A DNA stretch of 64,000 bases from Verrucomicrobiota bacterium (GCA_023431185.1 JAEYXS010000102.1:1-64000); one strand, 5' to 3'; shown: positions 34,695 to 43,457, counted from the stretch's first letter. Numbers and translations: made by a program. Notes: generated from the letters alone by a model not told the origin.

Positions 34695-35978
34695 CTATCC
34701 CATTAGCGCCTCGATCTCCTCAACTTCCACCGGAATGTCGGCCATCAGATCTACCTGACCATTTTCGGTGATGAGAATGTCATTCTCCAGACGTACGCCG
34801 ATGCCTTCTTCCGGAATGTAGATGCCCGGCTCCACCGTCATCACCCACCCGGCGGCCATCGGTTCCGTGGTGAAGCCCACATCATGCACATCCAGTCCCA
34901 TCGGATGCCCCAGGCCATGCATGAAATACTTGCGGCAGGCCGGATTCTCCGGGTCTTGCTTCTTGATGTCCGAGGCTTTCAGGAGATCCAGTTTCAGAAG
35001 CTCCTCATTCATCATGTCCCATGACTCGCGCTGCCAATCCCGGACCAACTTGCCCGCTACCGCGCCCTTGATGCTGGCGCGCATCACGCGCAACACGGCA
35101 TTGTAAACCTGCTTTTGGCGACGGGTGAATTTGCCGCTCACGGGAATCGTCCGCGTCAGGTCCGAGTTGTAATTCGCATACGCCGCCGCGACATCGAGCA
35201 GCAGCAGGTCGCCTTTTTTGCACACCTGGTCGTTCTGATGATAGTGCAGCACACAGGCATTCGCACCGGAGGCGATGATCGGCCCATAAGCGAACGTCGC
35301 GCGGTTCCGCGTGAACTCGTGGATGAACTCGGCCTCGACTTCGTATTCGGTGACGCCCGGCTTCACAAAATCCAATACGCGCCGGAAGCCCTTCTCCGTG
35401 ATGGCGCTCGCGTGCTTGATCAGCTCCACCTCGGTTTTCGACTTCACCACGCGGAGAGGATGCATCACGCGCGCCAGCCGCTGGTAATCGTGCAACGGAT
35501 ACTTCGCCTGGATATCCCGGATGAACCGCGCATCGCGCGTCTCGACCTCCACCACGGCACGCCTGTGCTCGTTGGTGTTCAGGTAAACATGCTCCACTTC
35601 GCACATCAGCATGTGCAGCACCGAGCGCAGTTCGGAAAGCCACTTCACCGTCTTGATGCCGGAGATCTTTTGCGCGTCTTCCTTGGAATGCTTGTAGCCT
35701 TCCCAAATCTTGAGGTGCTCACTGGGTTCACGAAGGAAGAGCACTTCACGCAACTTGGGATCAAAAGCATTGGGCGCGATGAGCAAAAGAGACTCTTCCT
35801 GCTCAATGCCGCTCAGGTAGAAGAGATCGGCATTAGCCACCAAGGGGAGCGAACCATCCGCATTCGTCGGCAGCACATCATTCGCATTCACGATGGCAAG
35901 GGAGTTCGGCAAGAGGAGTCTTTTCAACCGCTCGCGGTTCTCGGCGAACAAGGCAGACTCTATGGGGGTGTGACGCAT
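34695..35978 (-). CDS. pepP: Xaa-Pro aminopeptidase (aminopeptidase P)
   Basis: 427 residues, standard AMPP length with N-terminal creatinase-like domain (to ~170) and a pita-bread catalytic domain. The dinuclear metal ligands are in place: D262 (LLLLDVAA), D273 (NSDLTRT), H358 (HGLGHPMGLDVHD), E383 (TVEPGIY) and E398 (VRLEND). It removes N-terminal residues preceding proline in the cytoplasm. No signal peptide. It is convergent with the helical protein gene and divergent from the HEAT-repeat gene. Confidence 0.95.
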   Translation of the reverse strand: MRHTPIESALFAENRERLKRLLLPNSLAIVNANDVLPTNADGSLPLVANADLFYLSGIEQEESLLLIAPNAFDPKLREVLFLREPSEHLKIWEGYKHSKEDAQKISGIKTVKWLSELRSVLHMLMCEVEHVYLNTNEHRRAVVEVETRDARFIRDIQAKYPLHDYQRLARVMHPLRVVKSKTEVELIKHASAITEKGFRRVLDFVKPGVTEYEVEAEFIHEFTRNRATFAYGPIIASGANACVLHYHQNDQVCKKGDLLLLDVAAAYANYNSDLTRTIPVSGKFTRRQKQVYNAVLRVMRASIKGAVAGKLVRDWQRESWDMMNEELLKLDLLKASDIKKQDPENPACRKYFMHGLGHPMGLDVHDVGFTTEPMAAGWVMTVEPGIYIPEEGIGVRLENDILITENGQVDLMADIPVEVEEIEALMG

Positions 35979-36092
35979 GGCGGAAAGTTGCGGGATTTTA
36001 GACCGAAAGACAATAGGGATAAACCATGGAACACGCTAAATATAAGGCAGAAGCTCAAGGCACGAAGGTTGTGTACATCTGCCAGTGAGTCT

Positions 36093-37475
36093 ATGCTGGA
36101 TTCGGCGATGAAACTTCCGGCCAAGCTCAAGTGGGTGCTCACGGGCGTAGTGCTCGCAGGCTTGGTCATCTTTGCCGGAATCAACATACATGCTTGGCTG
36201 AATCCGCCGCCGATGCATCAGGGGCGGCCTGTCTCCCAGTGGGTCCGCGAATTGGGTGATGCGGATTACCAGATCGCCCACCGGGCGCAGACCACTGTGC
36301 CGGAGATCGGCTCGGCGGCGACGCCTTACCTCATCGCTCTGTTAGAGCACCCGGAGAGCCGGTTGGACACGTTCCGGAACAGCATTGCCCGTCGTTTTCC
36401 CTGGCTGAAACTGAAGCCTTATGACTTTCCGCGAGCCCGCTCCACCGCCATGCAGTTGCTCGGACAGATGGGCACGGGTGATACCAATGCGGTGCCCGCC
36501 CTGGTGCGGGCCTTGAGTGACAAGGATCAGGCCCTGGCTGTGGCGGCGCGTGAATCATTATCCCAAGCAGGCGATGCAGCAGTATGGCCACTCATCAAGG
36601 TGCTCAAGCATGAATCGCCCTCCGTCCGCTTCCTCGCGGTGTCGGCCCTGGCAGACCTGGGACCGAACACGTCCGACGCGGTGCCCGCTTTATTGGAAAC
36701 GCTGCGCGATGAAGTGCCGGAACTGCGGAGCGCAGCCATCGTGGCCTTGAGCCGCAGCGGTGCAGCGGTGGACACCCTGCTGCCTGCTTTCGTGCGCGCC
36801 ACGGGAGACAAGGTCGTCACGGTGCGCTTGGATGCTATCAATGCCATCGCGGCGTTTCAGGCGGAGGCGGTCTTGGCCACGTTACCTCTGTCTCGGCTCT
36901 TAAAGGATGAGGAGCAATGGGTGCGCAGCAGTGCGGCCTTTGCTTTGGGACAGATTGGTCCAACGGCAAACGAAGCCACGCCCGCTTTGCTAGAAGCTCT
37001 CAAAGACTCCTCCGCCCATGTGCGTGTCACAGCGGGGAATGCGCTGTGGAAGATCACGGGCAAAAGCGATGGACTGGTGCCGGTCTTCCTCGCTGCACTG
37101 AAAGAATCCGACCTGCGCCTGCGCAACTACGCCACGCAAGGTCTGCTCCAACTCGGGCCCCCGGCGTATCCGCATGTGCTGGAGGTGTTCGCAGTGCTGA
37201 AGGAAGAGTTCGAGCCGGGCCGTTACCACTCTGCCCTGCGCCTGCTGGGCGATGCGGATGAAACCCTGCTGCCGTACCTGGCCCCGGCCATGCAGGATGC
37301 CGATGCACGTATCCGGGGAGCGTGCGTCTTCGTGCTGAGCCGCCTGGCTGAGCATCAACCGACAGCCCGGAAACTCCTGCTGGACGCCATGAAGGATGGT
37401 GATGCAGGCGTGCGGGAAGCGGTGGAACGGGCCTTGCGGAACTTGGGAGCGAATGACGGGACGGGCGGGAATTGA
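36093..37475 (+). CDS. Membrane-anchored HEAT-repeat protein
   Basis: 460 residues from ATG 36093 (36108 also possible). A single N-terminal anchor (LKWVLTGVVLAGLVIFAGI) is followed by about ten HEAT/PBS-lyase-type repeats, each of 35-40 residues with the consensus VRxxAaxALgxlG: e.g. LAVAARESLSQAGDAAVWPL, VRFLAVSALADLGPNTSDAV, VRSSAAFALGQIGPTANEAT, LRLRNYATQGLLQLGPPAYP, VREAVERALRNLG. The extra-cytoplasmic repeat array would be a protein-binding scaffold. The frame is open much further upstream, but that part overlaps pepP antisense and is not credible coding. Confidence 0.85.
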   Translation: MLDSAMKLPAKLKWVLTGVVLAGLVIFAGINIHAWLNPPPMHQGRPVSQWVRELGDADYQIAHRAQTTVPEIGSAATPYLIALLEHPESRLDTFRNSIARRFPWLKLKPYDFPRARSTAMQLLGQMGTGDTNAVPALVRALSDKDQALAVAARESLSQAGDAAVWPLIKVLKHESPSVRFLAVSALADLGPNTSDAVPALLETLRDEVPELRSAAIVALSRSGAAVDTLLPAFVRATGDKVVTVRLDAINAIAAFQAEAVLATLPLSRLLKDEEQWVRSSAAFALGQIGPTANEATPALLEALKDSSAHVRVTAGNALWKITGKSDGLVPVFLAALKESDLRLRNYATQGLLQLGPPAYPHVLEVFAVLKEEFEPGRYHSALRLLGDADETLLPYLAPAMQDADARIRGACVFVLSRLAEHQPTARKLLLDAMKDGDAGVREAVERALRNLGANDGTGGN

Positions 37476-37605
37476 GGCCGCTTTGTTCCTCCTTAGACAT
37501 TTTACCGGACTTTGATTAAACTTTTGCCCGGTTTCAGTTGTCAGAATAAACGGCAGATTTCGATTGAATCGCGGAGCCGGATGGCTCGGAATAGACGCCT
37601 TACTT

Positions 37606-38118
37606 ATGAAGTTGGACGACGCACAGAAAAAGACGGTCATCGGCTGGATCGAGCAGGGTTTGAAGCTGGCCGAGATCCAGAAGAAACTGGGCACCGAGAT
37701 GGGCCTGAACCCCACGTACATGGAGGTGCGTTTCCTGGTGGACGACCTGAAGGTCTTGCCCAAGGACCCGGAGCCGCCCAAGAAGGCTGAACCCGTGCCG
37801 ACCGCCAAGACGGCAGGACCGGTGGGCGAAGAAGATTTCGCGGAGGAACCCGCAGACGGCCCAGCCCCGGACGCCTCAGCAGAAGCCGCTCCTGCCGGCA
37901 CCGGTCGGGTGTCGGTGAGCCTGGACCAGATCACCCGCCCCGGCGCGATGATCAGCGGCAAGGTGACTTTCAGCGATGGCAACACGGCCGAGTGGTATCT
38001 GGATCAGATGGGCCGCCTCGGAGTGGTGCCTGCCGTGAAGGGTTATAAACCTTCACAGGAAGATGTGCAGGCTTTTCAGATGGAATTGCAACGGCAGCTG
38101 CAAAAAATGGGCTTTTAA
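37606..38118 (+). CDS. Conserved protein with N-terminal HTH-like segment, unknown
   Basis: 170 residues. N-terminal ~45 residues (KKTVIGWIEQGLKLAEIQKK, LGTEMGLNPTYMEVRFLVDD) read like a helix-turn-helix, perhaps a small DNA-binding or protein-binding module. A Pro/Ala/Glu-rich linker (55-105) leads to a C-terminal domain with RVSVSLDQITRPGAMISGKV, FSDGNTAEWYLDQMGRLGVV and an amphipathic end helix. No known family is recognised; the layout (HTH, linker, small beta domain) is reminiscent of conserved hypothetical proteins of this phylum. The ATG at 37606 is the natural start. Confidence 0.75.
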   Translation: MKLDDAQKKTVIGWIEQGLKLAEIQKKLGTEMGLNPTYMEVRFLVDDLKVLPKDPEPPKKAEPVPTAKTAGPVGEEDFAEEPADGPAPDASAEAAPAGTGRVSVSLDQITRPGAMISGKVTFSDGNTAEWYLDQMGRLGVVPAVKGYKPSQEDVQAFQMELQRQLQKMGF

Positions 38119-38152
38119 GCATCGCTTATCCGCAAGATAGGTTGCGCGATGA

Positions 38153-38184
38153 ACAACGCAGGCGTTTCCAGAAACTTGCGTTGT
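38153..38184. repeat. Hairpin between unknown gene and aldo/keto reductase
   Basis: ACAACGCA (38153-38160) and TGCGTTGT (38177-38184) are perfect inverse arms; TTTC/GAAA inside extends the stem. Lies 47 bp before the ATG at 38231, so it may be in the leader of the aldo/keto reductase mRNA or an operator. Confidence 0.5.
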
Positions 38185-38230
38185 GTTCGAGTGAGCAAAC
38201 AGTTTGTACGTCACAAGTAATCAAAGATTT

Positions 38231-39367
38231 ATGGACCTGACCCGCACAGCTTACGGCACCTGGAATGGTGGCCGCTTCATGCACTTCGGCGAACCGGTGA
38301 CCGATGAACGTTTCATCTCGCTCATCCGCCTCGCCTACGATTCCGGCATCCGCACGTTCGTCACCGCCGATGTCTATGGGACCGGCGCGGCTGATGAGAT
38401 GCTCGGCAAGGCGCTCGCAGGCATTCCGCGCGACAGCTACTGCCTCGTGGGCACCATCGGCCATGATTTCTATGAAGGCAAACGCGAAGGCTCAAAAGGT
38501 TTTCCGCGCTTCACGCACGCGTCCCTGCGCGGTCCGGATAAGTATGCGGACTATGTGAAGTTCGCCACGGAGAAGGCACTCGCCCGCTGTCAGGCGTCGA
38601 AATTCGATCTCCTGTTCCTCCACAATCCCGACTCCATCGGTTACACGAGCGAAGCTGTTTGGAAAGCGATGGAAAAGGTGAAAGACCAAGGGCTTACGGA
38701 TCGCCTCGGCGTGGCACCTGGGCCCGCGAACGGCTTCAGCCTTGATATCATCAATTGCTTCGAGAAGTTCGATGGGCTCATCGATTGGGCCATGATCATC
38801 TTGAATCCGCTCGAGCCTTGGCCGGGCCGTTACGTATTACCCGCGGCGGAGAAGCACAATGTGAAGTTGCTCACACGCGTGGTGGATTACGGCGGGATTT
38901 TCCACGACGATGTGAAGCCGGGCCACAAGTTCGCCGAGTGGGATCATCGCACTTATCGTCCCACGGGCTGGGTGGAAGCTGGTGTTTCCAAGGTGGACCA
39001 GATGCGCAGCATCGCGAAGAATCACAACCTCACCATGCTGCAGCTCGCCTCCGCATGGAACCTCTCGCACGCAAGCGTGAAGAGCGTCATCCCGACGCTG
39101 ATCCAGGAGATCGATCCTAACTCGAAGCCGATCGAGGACAAGGTGAAGGAACTCGCCACGTTGCCGGATATGAAGCTTACGACTGAAGAGATGGAGACTA
39201 TCAATCGCATCGGTGACAACACCGGTTGCATGGCGCTCAAAGGCGGCAATCCGGATCACCAAGGCGATAACCTGCCAGACCGCTGGTCGCTCACGCCAGA
39301 GCTGATCGAGGTCGGCAAGCGCTGGAACATCCAGCCCGAGCGCGACCTCATCTGCACGCATCACTGA
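38231..39367 (+). CDS. Aldo/keto reductase-family protein
   Basis: 378 residues of aldo/keto-reductase type. After LAYDSGIRTFVTADVYGTGAADEML (the D and Y of the catalytic tetrad), VGTIGHDFYEGK, FDLLFLHNPDS (the His) and the later NHNLTMLQLASAWNLSHASV with SVIPTLIQEI match the NAD(P)H-binding loops. The Lys of the tetrad was not placed. The C-terminal extension (~40 residues ending RDLICTHH) is unusual. Likely reduces a sugar or keto substrate; OYE- and DHDPS-type genes nearby suggest a shared catabolic setting, which is inference. The ATG 38231 is preferred over the TTG 27 bp upstream. Confidence 0.88.
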   Translation: MDLTRTAYGTWNGGRFMHFGEPVTDERFISLIRLAYDSGIRTFVTADVYGTGAADEMLGKALAGIPRDSYCLVGTIGHDFYEGKREGSKGFPRFTHASLRGPDKYADYVKFATEKALARCQASKFDLLFLHNPDSIGYTSEAVWKAMEKVKDQGLTDRLGVAPGPANGFSLDIINCFEKFDGLIDWAMIILNPLEPWPGRYVLPAAEKHNVKLLTRVVDYGGIFHDDVKPGHKFAEWDHRTYRPTGWVEAGVSKVDQMRSIAKNHNLTMLQLASAWNLSHASVKSVIPTLIQEIDPNSKPIEDKVKELATLPDMKLTTEEMETINRIGDNTGCMALKGGNPDHQGDNLPDRWSLTPELIEVGKRWNIQPERDLICTHH

Positions 39368-39388
39368 GCCGCAGAACGCATTTACGAA

Positions 39389-39422
39389 AACAGCCGCCGG
39401 AAGCAGTTCCGGCGGCTGTTTC
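39389..39422. terminator. Bidirectional terminator between AKR and lipoprotein genes
   Basis: A perfect 14-bp stem AACAGCCGCCGGAA (39389-39402) / TTCCGGCGGCTGTT (39407-39420) with a GCAG loop, followed by TCTATTT and preceded on the other strand by TTTTCG. It suits both convergent genes. Confidence 0.88.
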
Positions 39423-39442
39423 TATTTCGTTCGAAAACTTCC

Positions 39443-40150
39443 TTAGAGCTTAAAGCTCTTGATGCCTTCCTGCAGGCCCTTCGTGGCGTTCTTCAATCCC
39501 GGCGCATACTTGTCCGCGAGTGACGTCAGCAACTCCTTCTGTGGTGCGGTCAGCGTCGCGTTACTCGCCACCTTCTGGATGTAAGGGATCGCCGCAGTCG
39601 CATCGCCCTTGCGGAGCGAATTCACGATCTGGCCCACCTCGCTCTGCACGCCATCTAGCGCCCCGAAATTCTTTTGCACCATGAAGGCAGAGAGGATGTC
39701 CCCTGTTTGCTTGACCAAGGTGATCTGTTCCGGCGTCAGTTTGGCTTGAACGAGCTTCTGGTAGTAATCCAGCGCGGCGACATCCTGTCCGGCCAACACT
39801 GATTTCAGCGCGTCATCCAAGTAACCCTTGAGCGATGCATCGCCCGACAATTTCTCGCCGAGCTGCATCACCGAAGACTGCACTTCCTTGCTCAGGTCTT
39901 GCAGCAATGTGTCGGACGTGTTCTGCGCCGTAGCGAGCAGTTTCTGTCCCAAATCCACCGCCGCTGCTTTCGCCGTGGCGACCGTCTGGGTCGATGCTTG
40001 CGTCAAAGCCGGTTTGGCATCCTCAATCGCCTTGGTGACGGCCGATGTCTCCGGTTTGGCGCCCTCAGCCGGTGCTTGCGATTTGCCACAACCGGCAACC
40101 AGTGTCGCCGAGATCAAACCCACTCCCAAAATCACATGTTTCATTTTCAT
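39443..40150 (-). CDS. Helical lipoprotein, unknown function
   Basis: 235 residues (M1 or M3 could start). Lipobox LVAGC near residue 20 marks an outer- or inner-membrane lipoprotein. The mature part is mostly Ala/Lys/Gln-rich helix (EDAKPALTQASTQTVATAKA) followed by four or more helical hairpins without a family motif. No other cysteine is present. It is transcribed towards the strong shared terminator. Function unknown. Confidence 0.8.
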   Translation of the reverse strand: MKMKHVILGVGLISATLVAGCGKSQAPAEGAKPETSAVTKAIEDAKPALTQASTQTVATAKAAAVDLGQKLLATAQNTSDTLLQDLSKEVQSSVMQLGEKLSGDASLKGYLDDALKSVLAGQDVAALDYYQKLVQAKLTPEQITLVKQTGDILSAFMVQKNFGALDGVQSEVGQIVNSLRKGDATAAIPYIQKVASNATLTAPQKELLTSLADKYAPGLKNATKGLQEGIKSFKL

Positions 40151-40247
40151 AAAAGCCGCGTGAACCTATCCGAGCGCCGCCAAATTGCAATCCCCCTAAT
40201 CGGTCCTGCTTGTTGCCCGTCGCCTCCGATGCCATACTACCGGTGAC

Positions 40248-40622
40248 ATGACATCTGCCATCGCATTACGGATCACCGGCATCAGCGGCTTTCTCGCAGT
40301 CTGCCTCGGCGCATTCGGCGCTCACGGTTTGCACAATGTGCTCGTCCAGAACGACCGCCTCCCGAATTGGGAGACGGCCGTCCTCTACCACCTCGTACAC
40401 ACCGTGGTCATGCTCTTCGTCTGCCTGCGTTCACCATTCTTTCCCAAGCAATGGTGGGCGTTTTTCATCGGCAACCTCATCTTCTCCGGCAGCCTCTACA
40501 TATTAAGCGTCACCAACATCACCAAGCTCGGCATGATCACGCCTCTCGGTGGACTCGCCTTCCTGGCGGGCTGGCTCATGCTTGCCTTTCAAAGAACACC
40601 TGCGCCCAACAACGCGCAGTAA
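40248..40622 (+). CDS. DUF423 small membrane protein
   Basis: 124 residues with four predicted helices. ITGISGFLAVCLGAFGAHGL (9-28) and ETAVLYHLVHTVVMLFVC, then FIGNLIFSGSLYILSVTNIT and MITPLGGLAFLAGWLMLAF are the DUF423 (YgdD-like) signature order. Function is not established for this family. It lies next to the convergent OYE-type gene (6 bp gap). Confidence 0.93.
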   Translation: MTSAIALRITGISGFLAVCLGAFGAHGLHNVLVQNDRLPNWETAVLYHLVHTVVMLFVCLRSPFFPKQWWAFFIGNLIFSGSLYILSVTNITKLGMITPLGGLAFLAGWLMLAFQRTPAPNNAQ

Positions 40623-40628
40623 TCATTC

Positions 40629-42113
40629 TCACGCCCCGACGTTCTTCTTGATCTCCTTCAGCTTCGCGAACTCCGGTTTCTGCGTGTAATACTTGTCCAG
40701 CGGATAGCACCCACTGATGAGCCCATTCCGCGGCGCCGTCGTGCAATCACTGAATGTGCGGCAGATCAGCTTCGTCGTCATCTCGCCCTTCTGCACCGCA
40801 TCCGCGATCATCGTCGGATAGCTCAGCACCACGCGACCGATGCCGATCATATCCGCCCAGCCGTTGCGCACCACATACTGCGCCACATGCGGCAAGTATT
40901 CCTGCAAGTAGCTGTAGCCGGAGCCGATGATGATCATGTCCTTCGGCGCTTTCTCGCGCAGCTTCTTCACCACCTGGATCTGCCGCTCCACATCGATCAG
41001 CGGATCGTACGCCGGCTGATAACCATCGCTCGGCGGGAATGCCGCCGGACGTTGCAGATTCGGCGTGTAATACGGCGAACCCGCCGTCGTGTTCAAAATC
41101 TTCACGCCCAGTTCCCCGCACAGCTCGATGAACTTGAACGTCTCCGCGATGTCGATCTGCGTCGGGTCCTGCTGGTTCACGCCGAAGCCATACACATACG
41201 GCAGACAATGCGCGTGCTCCTCCGGAATGCCCGGCCCCAGCTTGCCCGGTTGCGAGAGCGCCGGATCAGGACGATACGGCACCTTGTCAAACGTGCTCAG
41301 GCGCACGCCGAACTCGATCTTGTTCCCGCTCGCGCGAATGCCCTCGATGATCTCGCGCAAGATGCGCGTGCGATTCTCAAAGCTCCCGCCGTACTTGCCC
41401 GGACGCGTATGCGCGCCGAGAAACTCGTGCAGCAGATAACCATGACAATGCTTGATATCCACGAAGTCCGCGCCCACATCCCAAGCGATCTTCGCCGCGC
41501 GAATGTAGCACTGGATGAGCTCCTCGATCTCCGTATCCGTGAACACCTGCTCATCGCTCGTCACATTAAATTTCTTGTCGAGGATCGGATGCCGGAACGC
41601 GATGCGCGATTCCCAGCGCTTCTTGTCCACCGGCCGGCAGAAGCGTCCCGAGTGCGTGAGCTGAAAACCGATCACCAGGTCATCCGTCGTGCCATATTTT
41701 TCCAAATGCGCTTTTTTCAGGATGCCCATGAGTTCCGCGAGCCCCGCCTTGTTCTCCTTCACGATGATGATCTGGTTCGGATTCGCGCGCCCATCCGCCC
41801 GCACCGCCATCGCCTCAGCGCCGCAGATCAGCTTGGACCCGCTCTCCCCGAAGCGCTGCCAGCGCCGCCGCATCTCCTCCGTCACGCCGCCCGTCGTCGT
41901 GCCATCCCAACCCTCCATCGGATGGATCGCATACCGGTTGCCAATCCTCTTCCCGTTCACCGCCACATTCGTGATCGGCTGCGCCAGCGGCGAATCCCCC
42001 GCCGCGATCTTGTCCTCGCACGGGATATTGATGCCCAAGGTCTCGTTGAACTTGCGGAAATCCTCAACCGTCTTGATCGTCGCAACGCGTGTGATCTTAA
42101 AAGGCTCAGCCAT
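40629..42113 (-). CDS. NADH:flavin oxidoreductase, Old Yellow Enzyme family
   Basis: 494 residues, longer than the ~360 of simple OYEs but without an added FAD/NAD(P) domain recognisable by eye. The FMN barrel shows AIHPMEGWDG near residue 62, FQLTHSGRF (~150), DFVDIKHCHGYLLHEFLGAH (catalytic H-x-x-H-like pair), TRPGKYGGSFENRTRILREI (the family core), NTTAGSPYYTPNL and IGIGRVVLSYP. It should reduce activated alkenes such as enones using NAD(P)H. The DHDPS-family gene is 33 bp upstream on the same strand; a LysR gene faces them, so the three probably form a small regulated catabolic unit. Confidence 0.9.
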   Translation of the reverse strand: MAEPFKITRVATIKTVEDFRKFNETLGINIPCEDKIAAGDSPLAQPITNVAVNGKRIGNRYAIHPMEGWDGTTTGGVTEEMRRRWQRFGESGSKLICGAEAMAVRADGRANPNQIIIVKENKAGLAELMGILKKAHLEKYGTTDDLVIGFQLTHSGRFCRPVDKKRWESRIAFRHPILDKKFNVTSDEQVFTDTEIEELIQCYIRAAKIAWDVGADFVDIKHCHGYLLHEFLGAHTRPGKYGGSFENRTRILREIIEGIRASGNKIEFGVRLSTFDKVPYRPDPALSQPGKLGPGIPEEHAHCLPYVYGFGVNQQDPTQIDIAETFKFIELCGELGVKILNTTAGSPYYTPNLQRPAAFPPSDGYQPAYDPLIDVERQIQVVKKLREKAPKDMIIIGSGYSYLQEYLPHVAQYVVRNGWADMIGIGRVVLSYPTMIADAVQKGEMTTKLICRTFSDCTTAPRNGLISGCYPLDKYYTQKPEFAKLKEIKKNVGA

Positions 42114-42146
42114 ATGTTTTCCTATTTGTCCTATCAGTTCTATTCC

Positions 42147-43109
42147 TTACACCGGCAACCGCTTCACAATATCCGCCAAAATCTCCCGATCCGCATCCGG
42201 CCGCTTCGCCGATTTCGGATGCGTGTCGTCGCAGCCCAGCCAACCGCGCAACTTTAGGAACATCGCCGCGGAATGCTTGTAAGCCGGCACCGGCGGACGA
42301 AACGCCAGGAAGCCCAGATACTGCATTAAATCGTTCAACTCATAGAATGACGCATCACCCTTCTCCCAGGCCGCATCGCGCTTCGCGAACACATCCGGCG
42401 CGAACGTGCTCAACCCCAGCAGATAATCGCTGCCATACATCACCATATCGATGGCGAGATCGTTCCCCGTATACACGCGGAAATCCGCCCGCGTCGCATC
42501 GCGCAAGATGAGCCGTTGCCATTCCAGATCCCGCCGCAGCGAAGAATGCTTCGCGCCGATGCACGCCTTGATCCCCATCAACCCTTTGTAAACCTCCAGC
42601 GAATAGATCTTCCCGAACGGCGCGAACATGTTCCCCAGCTCGAACCCGATGAACCGCGAACCATACTGCGCCAGCTTCGCATACGCCGCCACGATCCCCT
42701 CATCCGCTTGGCCCGTAAGCCCGTACGATTGAAAGATCACCGGCGTCCCCCCGCGCTGCTGGATCATCTCCATCTGCTTCGCGTAAGCGTCGCCATTGAA
42801 AGCCGCCCCCTGCTGATCCAGCACGAACGCCCCCGCCACGAAATTCCCATTGCCCAACTCCGCCCGCGTCAGGTCCAGCGCCTTGCTGCGGATGCTGTCG
42901 TCAATCAGATTGCCGAACCCCGTATCCATGTTCACCGCCGGGGCCAAGCCCGCCACCGCCGTCCGCCGCACATGCGCCTTGAACCCCTCCCAATCCACCT
43001 CCCCATTCGCCTGGAACGGCAAAAGTATCGCCGAGATCCCCTCGATCTTCCGGCGCGGCTTGATCATGCTCAATGGGTCGATCGCAATCGTATCAATCGT
43101 CTCGCTCAT
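42147..43109 (-). CDS. DHDPS-family aldolase/lyase
   Basis: 320 residues from ATG 43109, where the DHDPS-like core starts; the frame is open further but the extra 32 residues are not conserved-looking. The TIM barrel has the order IEGISAILLPFQANGEVDWE, MDTGFGNLIDDS and the Schiff-base Lys probably in GLMGIKACIGAKHSS (~residue 184). This family condenses or cleaves keto acids (DapA, NanA, keto-deoxy-sugar aldolases); the exact substrate is unknown, and no dap genes are near. It shares orientation with the OYE-type gene 33 bp downstream. Confidence 0.88.
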   Translation of the reverse strand: MSETIDTIAIDPLSMIKPRRKIEGISAILLPFQANGEVDWEGFKAHVRRTAVAGLAPAVNMDTGFGNLIDDSIRSKALDLTRAELGNGNFVAGAFVLDQQGAAFNGDAYAKQMEMIQQRGGTPVIFQSYGLTGQADEGIVAAYAKLAQYGSRFIGFELGNMFAPFGKIYSLEVYKGLMGIKACIGAKHSSLRRDLEWQRLILRDATRADFRVYTGNDLAIDMVMYGSDYLLGLSTFAPDVFAKRDAAWEKGDASFYELNDLMQYLGFLAFRPPVPAYKHSAAMFLKLRGWLGCDDTHPKSAKRPDADREILADIVKRLPV

Positions 43110-43159
43110 AAATTCAAAGTGCTGTCCGTCCATTCTCCCAAATCCTCTTCCCCTCTGCA

Positions 43160-43183
43160 ACGAGCTTCCAGCTGGAAGTTCGT
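43160..43183. repeat. 24-bp palindrome around CTTCCAGCTGGAAG
   Basis: ACGAGCTTCCAG (43160-43171) / CTGGAAGTTCGT (43172-43183): 11 of 12 pairs match with no loop. It looks like a REP-type element or a dimeric-protein site. Confidence 0.55.
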
Positions 43184-43233
43184 GAACTCTCGCTCTTATC
43201 CGCATTCCGCTAACCGCACCGGCCCGCTCACAA

Positions 43234-43260
43234 GGTAGGGCTGGCTGTCCTCAGCCGGCC
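43234..43260. repeat. GGTAGGG-family hairpin, copy 3
   Basis: GGTAGGGCTGGCTG-TCCT-CAGCCGGCC; stem GGCTG/CAGCC. Same GGTAGGG head as 16354 and 20066. Confidence 0.5.
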
Positions 43261-43330
43261 GCCGCCGAAGCACCTGCCCATCCAAACCTCAGCAGCCCTC
43301 CAACACGCCCACCGCTCCCACTCTTTTCCC

Positions 43331-43366
43331 ATCCGTGCCCTCCTGTGTTTCATCCGTGGCTAAAAC
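43331..43366. repeat. Dispersed TCCGTGGCTAAA repeat, copy 2
   Basis: ATCCGTGCCCTCCTGTGTTT followed by CATCCGTGGCTAAAA, plus-strand sense, same order of elements as the other copies. Confidence 0.65.
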
Positions 43367-43415
43367 CTCTTTTTCCTTCTTTTACCTGCCCAAACTTTAT
43401 CACTGGCGTATCCAT

Positions 43416-43448
43416 CGGAAAAACAGTACTTTCCGATAACAGTTATCG
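43416..43448. promoter_or_regulatory. Likely LysR operator (two overlapping inverted repeats)
   Basis: CGGAAA (43416-43421) / TTTCCG (43430-43435) and the perfect palindrome CGATAACAGTTATCG (43434-43448), ending 9 bp before the lysR ATG. T-N11-A-type symmetry suits a LysR-family dimer controlling itself and the divergent DHDPS-OYE pair. Confidence 0.6.
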
Positions 43449-43457
43449 TTTTTTCCG

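Larger units (their letters stand above)
43110..43457. other. Divergent control region DHDPS/OYE - lysR, with repeats
   Basis: 348 bp. It holds a 24-bp near-perfect palindrome (43160-43183), a GGTAGGG-family hairpin (43234-43260), a TCCGTG repeat copy (43331-43366) and the LysR operator (43416-43448). No gene. Confidence 0.65.

Noticed and set aside
35115..36092. Upstream 326 codons in frame with the HEAT-repeat gene
   Set aside because: This part lies antisense to pepP, is Arg/His-rich without repeats, and a membrane anchor follows a natural start at 36093.
40887..42257. 456-codon plus-strand frame over the OYE-type gene
   Set aside because: Shadow frame; the OYE motifs are on the minus strand.
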